Assembly (NCBI GenBank): GCA_002709005.1 | Contig: PAPH01000002.1 | Location: 4,302-68,301, forward strand | Length of the DNA: 64,000 bases | Direction: 5' to 3' | Source: Hyphomicrobiales bacterium | Lineage (GTDB): Bacteria > Pseudomonadota > Alphaproteobacteria > Rhizobiales > Rhizobiaceae | Shown here: piece by piece, positions 1-8,658 of the stretch | Numbering within the stretch: position 1 is the first letter of the stretch | How the letters are laid out: every line of letters begins with the position of its first letter | Program-made: the position numbers and the translations under genes | Notes under the pieces: generated by a model | Seen by the model: the letters and a program-made list of their open reading frames with translations, nothing else | The model's database searches: none | What the model was told of the DNA's origin: nothing

Positions 1-161
1 AGCTCGGAAACCGATTTTTCGCCTTCCGAGAGAATGCAGAGAATAACCAGACGGGTTTCGTGGCTCAGAGCCTTGAGGAGGTCGCTTGCCTTCTTCGCCT
101 GTTCGAGAAGGACATCGAGATCCTTGCCACTGCTCTCCTGTGTCGCTTGGTGAATGGTCAT
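1..161 (-). CDS. soxR: ArsR-family repressor SoxR, N-terminal part (cut by window edge)
   Basis: Only about 53 N-terminal residues are present; the gene runs off the left edge. The visible part has a short helical lead and then the start of an ArsR/SmtB winged helix (LLKALSHETRLVILCIL, then EGEKSVSEL), which is the usual first two helices of this family. In Paracoccus-type sox clusters an ArsR protein, SoxR, sits beside soxS and represses the sox genes, and the same position is seen here. It is downstream of soxS on the same strand with about 100 bases between them. The name rests on family plus position. A related sulfide-responsive regulator (BigR type) is the alternative, and the sensing cysteines lie outside the window. 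Confidence 0.8.
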   Translation of the reverse strand, partial: MTIHQATQESSGKDLDVLLEQAKKASDLLKALSHETRLVILCILSEGEKSVSE

Positions 162-184
162 GGTCTGCCCGATCCATAGATGCC

Positions 185-196
185 GCTAATATTAGC
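185..196. promoter_or_regulatory. Candidate SoxR operator upstream of soxR
   Basis: A perfect 12-base palindrome, GCTAATATTAGC, lies in the AT-rich gap between soxS and soxR, about 25 bases upstream of the soxR start codon. ArsR-family proteins bind short AT-rich palindromes and often repress their own gene, so this is a reasonable autoregulatory site. The palindrome is seen; the binding role is inferred. Confidence 0.45.
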
Positions 197-264
197 TTCG
201 AAGTATAGTGCAGGGAACTTTACGGGAAAAGCCGTTTGTTGCCCGCATGCCGGGAATAAAATTC

Positions 265-642
265 TCAACCCTTTGTCGGTTCTGGAAGTTTCGCGATGAG
301 TTCATCGACAAGAAACCAGAAAAACTCGCTGCCGGGATAGCCGCGGATACGCCCGATCTCCTCTCCGCCTTCGACGAGAACGAAGGTCGGCGTAAAGCGC
401 TCGACGGGAATATTCTCCAAATCGGGTGGAATCGGAGCATGAATATCCACCCGACGCAGAGGCGCGACTTTTCCTTCCTCGCTTTTGGCGTAGCCAGGAG
501 CTATCTCGGCATTGAATTTGGCGCACCAGACACAACCGTCCTGCTCGAACATCACGAGTTCGGCTGCCTGCGCGGAAAAGGGCAGGCCCGCAGCAGGCAG
601 TAACGCCACTGCAAAGAGTGCAGCTGTGAGAAATTTCATCAT
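265..642 (-). CDS. soxS: Periplasmic thioredoxin SoxS
   Basis: A 125-residue exported thioredoxin. Residues 1-27 form a Sec signal peptide (MMKFLTAALFAVALL, ending near AQA). A redox-active CVWC motif follows at Cys37/Cys40, with a conserved cis-proline region (ERFTPTFVLVEGG). In Paracoccus pantotrophus SoxS is a periplasmic thioredoxin that keeps the Sox system active by reducing SoxY-type thiols. The start is the ATG pair at 640-642/637-639, because the longer reading frame adds a non-signal extension. It diverges from soxV, and the gap holds the shared regulatory region. Reduction of SoxS would come from SoxV next door. Confidence 0.85.
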   Translation of the reverse strand: MMKFLTAALFAVALLPAAGLPFSAQAAELVMFEQDGCVWCAKFNAEIAPGYAKSEEGKVAPLRRVDIHAPIPPDLENIPVERFTPTFVLVEGGEEIGRIRGYPGSEFFWFLVDELIAKLPEPTKG

Positions 643-655
643 CGCTAGGTCCAGA

Positions 656-668
656 ATTGCTTTGCAAT
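656..668. promoter_or_regulatory. Inverted repeat in the soxS-soxV divergent promoter region
   Basis: ATTGC-TTT-GCAAT is a perfect 5-base inverted repeat in the 89-base AT-rich gap between the divergent soxS and soxV genes. Biochemical work on alphaproteobacterial SoxR reports binding in the soxS-soxV and soxW-soxX gaps. A partly similar stretch (GAAATTGCATTGATTAG) occurs in the soxW-soxX gap here. Assignment as a SoxR site is inference. Confidence 0.4.
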
Positions 669-731
669 ATATAGTTTGTGTTGCATATTTTGAAAAGCCG
701 CTTGCGCAAAAAGCGGCCATGGGAGGAATAC

Positions 732-1466
732 GTGCTTGATATCAGTGTGGGGGCTGCGTTTTTCGCGGGCCTTTTAAGTTTTTTCTCGCCCTGCGTCTTG
801 CCCATCGTGCCGCCTTACCTCGCCTGGCTCGCCGGGTTGAGTTTTGCCGAGGTCAACGACGACGACATTGAGCCGAAGGCGCAGCGACGTATTTTCCTCT
901 CCGCGCTCTTCTTCGTGCTAGGCTTTGCCACGGTATTCATCATGCTCGGTGCAACCGCCAGCGTGGTGGGAAAAACACTCGCGCAATATTTTGACATTCT
1001 TGCGATCATCGCGGGCGCGCTGATCCTCATAATGGGTCTGCACTTCCTCGGGGTGTTTCGCATCGCGTTGCTTTATCGAGAAGCCCGGGTCAACGTTGAC
1101 AAAAAGCCGGCCGGAGCAGTGGGCGCATATCTCATGGGGCTGGCCTTCGCGTTCGGCTGGACGCCCTGTGTCGGCCCGATCCTCGCTGCCATTCTTTTCG
1201 TTGCTGCAGGACGCGAATCCGCGGGCGAGGGCGCGCTGCTTCTCGCCGTGTATGCGGCCGGTATCGGGATTCCATTTCTTCTGGCGGGCCTGTTTGCAAG
1301 TCGATTTATCCGTTTTGCCGGCCGCTTTAGAAAACACATGCGCAAGATCGAGATCGCAGTCGGTGTTATGTTGGTCATCACAGGCCTGCTCTTCATGACC
1401 GGACAGATGTCGCGGATAGCCCAGTGGCTCATTGACACGTTTCCGGCCTTTGCGACCATTGGATGA
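732..1466 (+). CDS. soxV: SoxV, CcdA/DsbD-like membrane thiol-disulfide transporter
   Basis: A 244-residue CcdA-type membrane protein with about six hydrophobic segments. The two conserved cysteines sit in proline-rich membrane motifs: Cys21 (FFSPCVLPIVPP) and Cys146 (GWTPCVGPI). SoxV carries electrons from cytoplasmic thioredoxin across the membrane to SoxW and SoxS. The GTG at 732 is chosen over an upstream start because GGGAGG lies 5 bases before it and the protein then begins directly with the first membrane segment at the length usual for SoxV. It is followed 33 bases later by soxW, the usual partner. Confidence 0.88.
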   Translation: MLDISVGAAFFAGLLSFFSPCVLPIVPPYLAWLAGLSFAEVNDDDIEPKAQRRIFLSALFFVLGFATVFIMLGATASVVGKTLAQYFDILAIIAGALILIMGLHFLGVFRIALLYREARVNVDKKPAGAVGAYLMGLAFAFGWTPCVGPILAAILFVAAGRESAGEGALLLAVYAAGIGIPFLLAGLFASRFIRFAGRFRKHMRKIEIAVGVMLVITGLLFMTGQMSRIAQWLIDTFPAFATIG

Positions 1467-1499
1467 CAACCGGCTGACGCCTCTGAAAGGGAGAACGTC

Positions 1500-2087
1500 A
1501 TGATTAGGACATTGCTGTTGGGAGCTTCACTCCTGCTCGCGACCCTCGTTCCATCGGTCGCATCAACCATCGGCGACGACGGTCTGCACAAGGAGGACTG
1601 GTTCACCATTACCTTCCGCGACGTGGCGGAGGATATCGAAGCCGCGAAGGAGCAGGGCAAGCGCCTTGTGATGATTTTCGAACAGCGCGGATGCATCTAT
1701 TGCGCCGCCATGCATGAGAAGCTTCTGTCAGATCCCGAGGTCGCCGATTACATCAAGGCGAACTTCATGGTGGTCCAGTACAACATGTTCGGCGACGAGG
1801 AAGTCACCGATCTGGATGGTGAAACGCTCACTGAAAAGACGGCCGCGCGCAAATGGGGCTATGTCTTTACGCCGACGATCGTGTTTCTGCCGGAAGAGGT
1901 TCCCGGCGATAAGGACGTCTCGGAGGCGGCCGTGGCCACCATGCCGGGCGCATTCGGAAAATGGACTTTTCTCAATATGTTCCGCTGGGTTCATGAGAAA
2001 GGCTACGAAGGCGATGAGCACTTTCAGAAGTACCACGCGCGCATCATCAACCAGCTTCGTGAAGAGGGCCGGCTCGATGCCGAGTGA
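1500..2087 (+). CDS. soxW: Periplasmic thioredoxin SoxW
   Basis: A 195-residue exported thioredoxin-like protein. A Sec signal peptide covers residues 1 to about 22 (MIRTLLLGASLLLATLVPSVAS). The active-site CIYC motif is at Cys65/Cys68, and a proline-containing strand (YVFTPTIVFLPEE) supplies the cis-Pro loop. SoxW receives electrons from SoxV in Sox-positive bacteria; its final target is less settled than that of SoxS. It is co-directional with soxV, has a purine-rich ribosome site (AAAGGGAGAA), and is followed by a 132-base gap that probably holds the soxX promoter. Confidence 0.87.
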   Translation: MIRTLLLGASLLLATLVPSVASTIGDDGLHKEDWFTITFRDVAEDIEAAKEQGKRLVMIFEQRGCIYCAAMHEKLLSDPEVADYIKANFMVVQYNMFGDEEVTDLDGETLTEKTAARKWGYVFTPTIVFLPEEVPGDKDVSEAAVATMPGAFGKWTFLNMFRWVHEKGYEGDEHFQKYHARIINQLREEGRLDAE

Positions 2088-2219
2088 AAAAGTTTCGGCT
2101 AAAACTCGAAACATTCAAGAAATTGCATTGATTAGCAGAGACTCCGGGTCTAAGCTACAACCCGGGAGAGACGAGTGGGCCTACCGCTCGCGGAGAACAA
2201 ACGAGGAGGAACACCCTCT
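2088..2219 (+). promoter_or_regulatory. soxW-soxX intergenic region, likely soxXYZABCD promoter
   Basis: This is the longest gap inside the sox cluster. Its first half is AT-rich and contains AACATTCAAGAAATTGCATT and then GATTAGC, which resembles half of the palindrome upstream of soxR. It ends with a strong ribosome site (GAGGAGGA, 2203-2210) for soxX. In characterised relatives the soxW-soxX gap carries a SoxR-controlled promoter. I see no confident -35/-10 pair. Confidence 0.45.
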
Positions 2220-2681
2220 ATGAGACGGTGGACAACACTGGCTTTTGCCGTATCCATATCGATGCTGGCGACGAGCGCATTCGCAGCAGACATATCCCCA
2301 AAGGACGTCGCTTTCGGCGATGACGGCGTAACGGAATCTCTCACCGGTAAGCCCGGCGATCCCGCGCATGGTGCCGAGGTCTTCAAGAGCCGCAAGCTGG
2401 GTAACTGCCTGGCCTGTCACGCCAACGAAGAGATGGCCGGCGAACTGTTCCACGGAACGGTCGGCCCGGCACTCGACGGTGTCGCCGACCGTTATGATGA
2501 GGGGTACCTTCGTGCCATAGTCGTCAACGCCAAAGAGATATTCACCGATGAAACTGTGATGCCGGGCTTTTATTCGCTGAACGTCGGCCAGCACGTTGCA
2601 GAGCAGTTCCAGGGCAAGACCATTCTTTCCGCGCAGGATGTGGAAGATGTGGTGGCCTATCTCGAAACACTGAAGGAATAG
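2220..2681 (+). CDS. soxX: SoxX, monoheme c-type cytochrome of the SoxXA complex
   Basis: A 153-residue exported cytochrome c. The signal peptide covers residues 1-22 (ending TSAFA). The heme-binding CLACH motif is at Cys63-Cys66-His67, and a methionine in a VMPGF motif is the expected distal ligand. SoxX pairs with SoxA to attach sulfur substrates to the SoxY cysteine oxidatively, passing electrons to a small cytochrome c. The ATG at 2220 is chosen because GAGGAGGA precedes it by 9 bases and it starts the signal peptide directly. It is first in the compact soxXYZABCD run. Confidence 0.93.
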   Translation: MRRWTTLAFAVSISMLATSAFAADISPKDVAFGDDGVTESLTGKPGDPAHGAEVFKSRKLGNCLACHANEEMAGELFHGTVGPALDGVADRYDEGYLRAIVVNAKEIFTDETVMPGFYSLNVGQHVAEQFQGKTILSAQDVEDVVAYLETLKE

Positions 2682-2710
2682 CCGGGCAGCCGGCAACGGA
2701 GACTGAACCC

Positions 2711-3166
2711 ATGAACTACACCAGACGACAAATGCTCGCATTCTCAGCAGGTGCAGCGGGTATGGCCGCCTTCGGTTTTTCGGCAGCCCCCGCTTTGGCA
2801 GACGCTGACGCGACGCAGAAGATGATTGATGAATTTGCCGGTGGCAGCGCACCCGCCGAAGGCAAGATCACGCTCACCGCCCCGGAAATCGCTGAGAACG
2901 GCAATACCGTTCCGATCTCGGTCGAAGTCGAAAGCGCCATGTCGGGCGACGACCTTTGCGAATCCGTGATGATCCTCGCGGACGGCAACCCGAACCCGGA
3001 TGTCTGCACGTTCCATTTCTCGGAACTGAGCGGCTCGGCAACGGCCACCACACGTATGCGGCTCGCCAAGACCCAGAACGTCATCGCGCTCGCCAAGATG
3101 AAGGACGGCTCGGTGTTTATGGACAAGAAAGAGGTCAAGGTGACCATCGGCGGCTGCGGCGGCTGA
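2711..3166 (+). CDS. soxY: SoxY, sulfur-carrier subunit of SoxYZ
   Basis: A 151-residue protein with a twin-arginine export signal (TRRQMLAF at residues 3-10, then a hydrophobic run ending APALA). It ends in the diagnostic GGCGG tail with Cys149 on a flexible arm. This cysteine carries the substrate as a covalent S-sulfonate/persulfide adduct while SoxXA, SoxB and SoxCD act on it in turn. SoxZ, encoded 21 bases downstream without its own signal, is exported with it as a folded pair. Two further cysteines (in DDLCESV and PDVCTFH) lie in the core fold. Confidence 0.95.
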   Translation: MNYTRRQMLAFSAGAAGMAAFGFSAAPALADADATQKMIDEFAGGSAPAEGKITLTAPEIAENGNTVPISVEVESAMSGDDLCESVMILADGNPNPDVCTFHFSELSGSATATTRMRLAKTQNVIALAKMKDGSVFMDKKEVKVTIGGCGG

Positions 3167-3187
3167 TCGAAGGACAGGACAAAGACA

Positions 3188-3511
3188 ATGGCTAGCAAAC
3201 CGCGCATCAAACTTCCCAAGAAGGCCTCCGCCGGCGAAGTGATCACCATCAAGACGCTCATCAGTCACGAGATGGAATCCGGCCAGCGCAAGGACAAGGA
3301 AGGCAACACCATCCCGCGCCAGATCATCAACAAGTTCACCTGCGCCTTCGAGGGCGCGACGGTGTTCGAATGCGACCTGGATCCGGCGATCTCCGCCAAC
3401 CCGTTCTTCGAGTTCACCGCCAAGGTCGACAAGAGCGGCACGTTCAAGTTCACCTGGGTCGACGACGACGGCTCGGTCTACGAAACCGAGCAGGCGATCG
3501 AAGTCGCGTGA
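3188..3511 (+). CDS. soxZ: SoxZ, structural partner of SoxY
   Basis: A 107-residue immunoglobulin-like protein without a signal peptide. It opens with MASKPRIKLPKKASAGEVI and has the TLISHEMESGQRKD stretch typical of SoxZ. It forms the SoxYZ heterodimer and is expected to reach the periplasm with SoxY through the Tat system. Length matches the family. It lies between soxY and soxA in one operon, and its end is followed by the ribosome site for a GTG-initiated soxA. Confidence 0.94.
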   Translation: MASKPRIKLPKKASAGEVITIKTLISHEMESGQRKDKEGNTIPRQIINKFTCAFEGATVFECDLDPAISANPFFEFTAKVDKSGTFKFTWVDDDGSVYETEQAIEVA

Positions 3512-3555
3512 GGTCCGGAAGAACAGGGGGCGGGAGCTCCACAGGAGGAACAGCC

Positions 3556-4410
3556 GTGAAGAGCACAATCATCAAGTCCGGTCTGCTCGCAGCCGCCGCG
3601 TCCCTGGCGCTGACGGCGTTTGCCGCGGCTGATCCGGTGGACGAGAAACTGGTCATCGACGGAGAGGAAATGATCACCCGAGCCAAGGCCCCCGAAGGTC
3701 ATCCCTTTGAGGAAGTGCTTTCGGGCTGGCTCTACCGCGAGGCGGAAACCCGCAGCCTCGAGGAAGACAGTTTCGAGAACCCGGGCATGCTTTCGGTCGA
3801 GGAAGGCGAGGAGATCTGGAACACCGTCGAAGGCACCGCCGGCAAATCCTGCGCTTCGTGCCATGACGACGCGGCCGACACGATGGCTGGCATCGCCGCG
3901 CATTACCCGAAATGGGATGCCGACGCCAAACGCCCGATCAATATCGAGCTGCAGATCAACAAGTGCCGCGAAGAGAACATGGGCGCAGAGCCCTACGCCT
4001 TCGACAAGGGCGGCCAGAAGGAATTGACGGCCTATATCAAGCACCAGTCGCTGGGCGAACCGGTTTCGGTCGATCTCAGCCAGGGCGAGATGCAGGCATG
4101 GTGGGACAAGGGCAAGGATCTCTACTACACCCGCACGGGCCAGTTGAACCTGTCCTGCGCCTCCTGCCACGAGCAGAACAACGGCAACTACATCCGCGCC
4201 GACCATCTGAGCCAGGGGCAAGTCAACGGCTTCCCGACCTATCGTCTCAAGACCGGCCTGACCTCGCTGCACAACCGTTTCCGCGGTTGCGTCCGCGACA
4301 CGCGCGCGGAAATCCCGACCGCGTTCTCGGACGATCTGATGGCGCTTGAAACCTACGTGACCTGGCGCGGCACCGGCCTGTCGGTGGAAACACCCTCGGT
4401 CCGCCAGTAG
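3556..4410 (+). CDS. soxA: SoxA, diheme cytochrome c of SoxXA
   Basis: A 284-residue exported cytochrome. The signal peptide ends near FAAA (residue 25). There are two CASCH heme motifs, at Cys99/Cys102/His103 and Cys201/Cys204/His205, so this is a diheme form. Cys245 in the FRGCVRDTRAE motif matches the active-site heme-ligand cysteine of known SoxA proteins; another Cys in INKCREENMG probably ligates the first heme. The start is GTG at 3556, preceded by AGGAGG with 7 bases spacing; upstream in-frame sequence does not encode a signal. SoxXA starts the cycle by joining thiosulfate to SoxY. Confidence 0.94.
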   Translation: MKSTIIKSGLLAAAASLALTAFAAADPVDEKLVIDGEEMITRAKAPEGHPFEEVLSGWLYREAETRSLEEDSFENPGMLSVEEGEEIWNTVEGTAGKSCASCHDDAADTMAGIAAHYPKWDADAKRPINIELQINKCREENMGAEPYAFDKGGQKELTAYIKHQSLGEPVSVDLSQGEMQAWWDKGKDLYYTRTGQLNLSCASCHEQNNGNYIRADHLSQGQVNGFPTYRLKTGLTSLHNRFRGCVRDTRAEIPTAFSDDLMALETYVTWRGTGLSVETPSVRQ

Positions 4411-4517
4411 CCGCGAAACCGCCGGGCGGCGCGGCCCGCCCGGCACCCGAAGCATGAACCAACGTCTTCCCGCGGAATGCGAATTCCGCGCCCGATGACT
4501 GTTGCCTGGAGGCCGGA

Positions 4518-6206
4518 ATGATCAATCGGCGGGAATTTCTGATGGCAGGCGTGGCGCTCACGGCGATCGCCGGCGCGCCCGGTTCCTGGAGCCGCGCGGC
4601 CGCCCGGCAGACGCTCACGCAGGATGCGCTGCTCGACATGGAGCCGACCGGGACGCTGTCGATCCTCCACATCACCGACATCCACGCCCAGCTCAAGCCC
4701 GTCTATTTCCGCGAACCGTCCGTCAATCTCGGTGTCGGTCCCGTGGAAGGCCTGCCGCCGCATGTCACGGGCGCCGATTTCCTCAAGCTTTATGATATCG
4801 AGCCCGGCTCGCCGATGGCCTATGCGCTGACTTCCGAGGATTTCACGGCACTCGCCAAGACCTATGGCCGGATGGGCGGTCTCGACCGGGTGGCGACCAT
4901 CGTCAAGCATGTTCGCGCCGAACGCGGGACCGACAACGTTCTTCTGCTCGACGGCGGCGACACCTGGCAGGGCTCCTATACCGCACAGCAGACGCTCGGC
5001 GGCGACATGGTCGAGGTCATGAACGCGCTTCAGCCCGATGCGATGACCGGCCACTGGGAGTTCACCTACGGCACCGAACGGGTGCAGGAACTCATCGACA
5101 CACTGCCCTTCGCCTTTCTCGGCGGCAATATCTATGACGCCGAATGGGACGAACCGGCCTTCGATGGCTGGAAGATGTTCGAGCGGGGCGGCGTGAACGT
5201 CGCGGTGATCGGCCAGGCCTTTCCCTATACGCCGATCGCCAATCCGCGCTGGATGTTTCCTGAATGGTCGTTCGGAATCCGCGAGGAGGATGTGGCCAGG
5301 AACGTGGCGGAGGCCCGCGAGGCGGGCGCGGATGTGGTTGTCTTTCTCTCCCACAACGGCTTCGACGTCGACCGCAAGCTCGCAACCCGCGTTGAGGGCA
5401 TCGACATCATTCTCACCGGTCATACCCACGACGCGATCCCCGAACCGGTCGTGGTCAACGACACGCTGCTGATTGCATCGGGTTCGAACGGCAAGTTCGT
5501 ATCGCGTATCGATCTCGACGTCGCCGACGGCAAGGTGAAGTCCTATGCCCACCGGCTGATCCCGGTCTTCTCCGACGGCATCGCCCCGGATCCGGAGATT
5601 GCGGCACTGATCGACAAGGTGCGCGAACCCTATTCCGCGGAACTTGCCCGCGAACTGGGCAGGACCGACACGCTTCTCTACCGGCGCGGCAATTTCAACG
5701 GCACCTACGACGATCTGTTCTGTCAGGCGCTGCTCGAGGAACGCGACGCGGAGATTTCGCTGTCGCCGGGATTCCGCTGGGGGACCAGCCTTCTGCCCGG
5801 CCAGAGGATCACCGTCGAGGATCTCCACAATGCCTGCGCCATGACCTATCCGGCGGCCTACCGGTCAACGATGAACGGATCGCTGATCAAGGACATCCTT
5901 GAGGACGTCGCGGACAACCTCTTCAATACCGATCCCTACTATCAGCAGGGCGGCGACATGGTGCGCGTCGGCGGCATGGGCTACGCGATCGACATCGCCA
6001 AGCCGATCGGCGAACGCATTTCCGGAATGACGCTGCTCAAGACCGGCGAGGCGATCGATCCGGGACGGGACTACGTGGTCGCGGGATGGGCCTCGGTCAA
6101 CGAGGAAACCGAAGGTCCGCCGATCTGGAGCGTTGTCGAGGACTATCTGGCAAAGAACCCGGTCGTGACCATCGAGGAAAACAGATCGGTGGCGGTCAAG
6201 ACCTGA
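4518..6206 (+). CDS. soxB: SoxB, dimanganese sulfate thiohydrolase
   Basis: A 562-residue metallophosphoesterase/5'-nucleotidase-fold enzyme with an N-terminal twin-arginine signal (NRREFLMAG). Metal-site motifs are all present: TDIHAQ (Asp54, His56), DGGDTW (Asp145-Asp148), GHWEF (His179), LSHNGFD (His279) and LTGHTHD (His302, His304). SoxB removes the terminal sulfonate from the SoxY-bound substrate as sulfate. Its length fits the family. A GGAGG site lies 6 bases before the ATG. It sits between soxA and soxC, which is canonical, and is the usual marker gene for thiosulfate oxidisers. Confidence 0.96.
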   Translation: MINRREFLMAGVALTAIAGAPGSWSRAAARQTLTQDALLDMEPTGTLSILHITDIHAQLKPVYFREPSVNLGVGPVEGLPPHVTGADFLKLYDIEPGSPMAYALTSEDFTALAKTYGRMGGLDRVATIVKHVRAERGTDNVLLLDGGDTWQGSYTAQQTLGGDMVEVMNALQPDAMTGHWEFTYGTERVQELIDTLPFAFLGGNIYDAEWDEPAFDGWKMFERGGVNVAVIGQAFPYTPIANPRWMFPEWSFGIREEDVARNVAEAREAGADVVVFLSHNGFDVDRKLATRVEGIDIILTGHTHDAIPEPVVVNDTLLIASGSNGKFVSRIDLDVADGKVKSYAHRLIPVFSDGIAPDPEIAALIDKVREPYSAELARELGRTDTLLYRRGNFNGTYDDLFCQALLEERDAEISLSPGFRWGTSLLPGQRITVEDLHNACAMTYPAAYRSTMNGSLIKDILEDVADNLFNTDPYYQQGGDMVRVGGMGYAIDIAKPIGERISGMTLLKTGEAIDPGRDYVVAGWASVNEETEGPPIWSVVEDYLAKNPVVTIEENRSVAVKT

Positions 6207-6290
6207 CAGGCGGACTTGGTGGCCGGTCCGCGGATCCCTCCCTGATCCCGGACCCCCGCGAGGAGGCGGGAACGGAGGAGGCGAACGGGA

Positions 6291-7565
6291 ATGAAGGATG
6301 ACAAACCGGTGGGCGCCTCGCGGCGCTCGTTCATCGCATCGGCTCTCGCAGGCGGCGCTTCGCTCGCCACGGCGGCGGGAACAAGGCGGGCACATGCCGC
6401 CGACGATCCGTTGATCACCGAAACCCAGGACTGGAACCGCTATCTCGGCGATGGCGTCGATGCGGCACCCTACGGCATGCCGTCTGGCTTCGAGGCCGAT
6501 GTGGTCCGGCGCGACGTGGCCTGGCTGACGGCCGATCCGGTCTCCTCCGTCAATTTCACCCCGCTCTATGCGCTCGACGGGATCATCACCCCGAACGGGC
6601 TGTGTTTCGAGCGCCACCATGCGGGCGTCGCTCTCATCGATCCGGCCGACCATCGCCTGATGATACACGGGCTGGTCGACACCCCGCTCGTTTTCACCCT
6701 GGCCGACCTCAAGCGGTTTCCGCGCGAAAACAGGGTCTATTTCCTCGAATGCGCGGCCAATTCGGGAATGGAGTGGCGGGGCGCACAATTGAATGGCTGC
6801 CAGTTCACCCACGGCATGCTCCATTGCGTGATGTATACCGGCGTGCCGCTCAGGACGCTGCTTGATGAAGCCGGCGTCAAGACGTCAGGTAAATGGCTGC
6901 TGGCCGAAGGCGCCGATGCCTCGGCCATGACGCGCTCGATCCCGATCGAAAAGGCGATGGACGACTGTCTCGTGGCCTTTGCCATGAACGGCGAGGCGCT
7001 ACGCGCCGAACAGGGCTATCCGATCCGGCTCTGCGTGCCAGGCTGGGAAGGCAATATGTGGGTCAAGTGGCTACGCCGTCTGGAGGTGGGCGATCAGCCC
7101 TGGGCCCAGCGCGAGGAAACCTCGAAATATACCGATCTTCTCGAAAACGGCATCGCCCGGAGGCACACCTTCCAGATGGACGTGAAATCGGTGATCACAA
7201 GCCCCAGCCCGCAGGCGCCGGTGGCCCACGGCAGCGGCCCGCTGGTTATTACCGGGCTTGCCTGGACCGGCGGCGGAACGATCAAGCGCGTCGACGTTTC
7301 CATCGACGGTGGGCGCAACTGGAGGACCGCCCGGCTCGACGGGCCAAGCCTGCCCAAGGCGCTGCATCGCTTCTATCTCGATATCGACTGGGATGGTTCG
7401 GAATTGCTGCTGCAGTCCCGGGCGATCGACGATGCCGGCTACATCCAGCCGACCAAGGACGAATTGCGCGCCGCCCGTGGCGTCAACTCGATCTATCACA
7501 ACAACGGTATCCAGACCTGGCAGGTCCGCCAGGACGGAGTGGTCGAAAATGTCGAAGTCTCTTGA
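6291..7565 (+). CDS. soxC: SoxC, molybdenum subunit of sulfane dehydrogenase
   Basis: A 424-residue sulfite-oxidase-family protein. A Tat signal is present (SRRSFIASALAGG, residues 10-22). The molybdopterin domain contains the FLECAANSG motif, with Cys154 as expected Mo ligand, followed by a C-terminal dimerisation domain (from about residue 300, DVSIDGGRNW). With SoxD it oxidises the sulfane sulfur left on SoxY in a six-electron step, so the organism should oxidise thiosulfate fully to sulfate without storing sulfur. It overlaps soxD by 17 bases, which indicates coupled translation. Confidence 0.94.
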   Translation: MKDDKPVGASRRSFIASALAGGASLATAAGTRRAHAADDPLITETQDWNRYLGDGVDAAPYGMPSGFEADVVRRDVAWLTADPVSSVNFTPLYALDGIITPNGLCFERHHAGVALIDPADHRLMIHGLVDTPLVFTLADLKRFPRENRVYFLECAANSGMEWRGAQLNGCQFTHGMLHCVMYTGVPLRTLLDEAGVKTSGKWLLAEGADASAMTRSIPIEKAMDDCLVAFAMNGEALRAEQGYPIRLCVPGWEGNMWVKWLRRLEVGDQPWAQREETSKYTDLLENGIARRHTFQMDVKSVITSPSPQAPVAHGSGPLVITGLAWTGGGTIKRVDVSIDGGRNWRTARLDGPSLPKALHRFYLDIDWDGSELLLQSRAIDDAGYIQPTKDELRAARGVNSIYHNNGIQTWQVRQDGVVENVEVS

Positions 7566-8658
7566 ATATGCAGCCGCCCTGGCGTTCGTTGCCGGCGTGA
7601 TTTTCCTTCCTCAACGAGCGGCGGCGGATGCCGCGCACGGCGAGAAGATATTCGCCCGCTGCAAGGCCTGTCACGCGGTGGGCGAGGGGGCGAAGAACCG
7701 CGCCGGCCCGCAACTCAACGGCATATTCGGCCGACCGGCGGGAAGCGTCGAGGATTACCGCTATTCCAAGGCGATGACCGAGGCCGGCGCGCAGGGACTT
7801 GTCTGGAACGGGGATACCCTGGCCGCCTACCTCGCCGCGCCGAAGAATTTCGTCAAGGGCAACAAGATGGCCTTTCCGGGGCTGAAAAAGCCCAAGGATG
7901 TCGAAGATCTTCTCGAATGGCTGAAAACGGAATCCGGCGGCTCGGCCGAGGCATCCGAGAACGTCGCCTCGCCGTCCCGCTCGTCCGGCAGCGAAGGCGC
8001 GGACCGCGCAAGCACGGCCGCGCCGGCCGCATCCAAAAACCGGCCGGCGCACGGGATTTACAATCTGGGCCGACGCGCGACAGAAGCCGAAGTCGCCGCA
8101 TGGGACATCGACGTGCGCGCGGACGGCACCGGCCTGCCGGTCGGCCGGGGCAACGTGATGGATGGCGAGGAACTTTTCACCGAGCATTGCGCGGCATGCC
8201 ACGGCGATTTCGGCGAGGGGACGGGCCGCTGGCCGGTGCTGGCAGGCGGCCAGGGGACACTGACCGACGAGCGGCCGGTCAAGACCATCGGCTCCTACTG
8301 GCCCTATCTCTCGACGGTCTACGACTACGTCCGCCGCGCAATGCCCTTTGGCAATGCCCGCGCGCTGAGCGACGACGACGTCTATGCGATCACCGCCTAT
8401 CTGCTCTATCTCAACGACGTGGTCACCGAAGACGACTTCGAGCTGTCGAACGAAAATTTCGAGGAAATCCGGCTGCCAAACGAGGCGAATTTCAAGCCCG
8501 ACGACCGTCTCTCGGAACCGGAATATGCCGAAAAAGCCGAACCCTGCATGAGTGACTGCAAGCCCGGTCCTGTCGTGGTCGACATGCGTGCGGCAGTGCT
8601 CGACGTCACACCCGACGCCGACAATGGCGAGGATGTGGGGGCAGGTTCGGTCGACTGA
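7549..8658 (+). CDS. soxD: SoxD, diheme cytochrome c subunit of sulfane dehydrogenase
   Basis: A 369-residue exported cytochrome with two heme motifs: CKACH (Cys38-Cys41-His42) in an N-terminal cytochrome c2-like domain, and CAACH (Cys214-Cys217-His218) in a second domain. A Ser/Ala-rich linker (about residues 130-165) separates them. The signal peptide is MSKSLEYAAALAFVAG to about AAA. It accepts electrons from SoxC. The ATG at 7549 lies inside the end of soxC and starts the signal directly. It is the last sox gene in the cluster; no soxE, soxF, soxG or soxH follows, which is common outside Paracoccus. Confidence 0.93.
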   Translation: MSKSLEYAAALAFVAGVIFLPQRAAADAAHGEKIFARCKACHAVGEGAKNRAGPQLNGIFGRPAGSVEDYRYSKAMTEAGAQGLVWNGDTLAAYLAAPKNFVKGNKMAFPGLKKPKDVEDLLEWLKTESGGSAEASENVASPSRSSGSEGADRASTAAPAASKNRPAHGIYNLGRRATEAEVAAWDIDVRADGTGLPVGRGNVMDGEELFTEHCAACHGDFGEGTGRWPVLAGGQGTLTDERPVKTIGSYWPYLSTVYDYVRRAMPFGNARALSDDDVYAITAYLLYLNDVVTEDDFELSNENFEEIRLPNEANFKPDDRLSEPEYAEKAEPCMSDCKPGPVVVDMRAAVLDVTPDADNGEDVGAGSVD

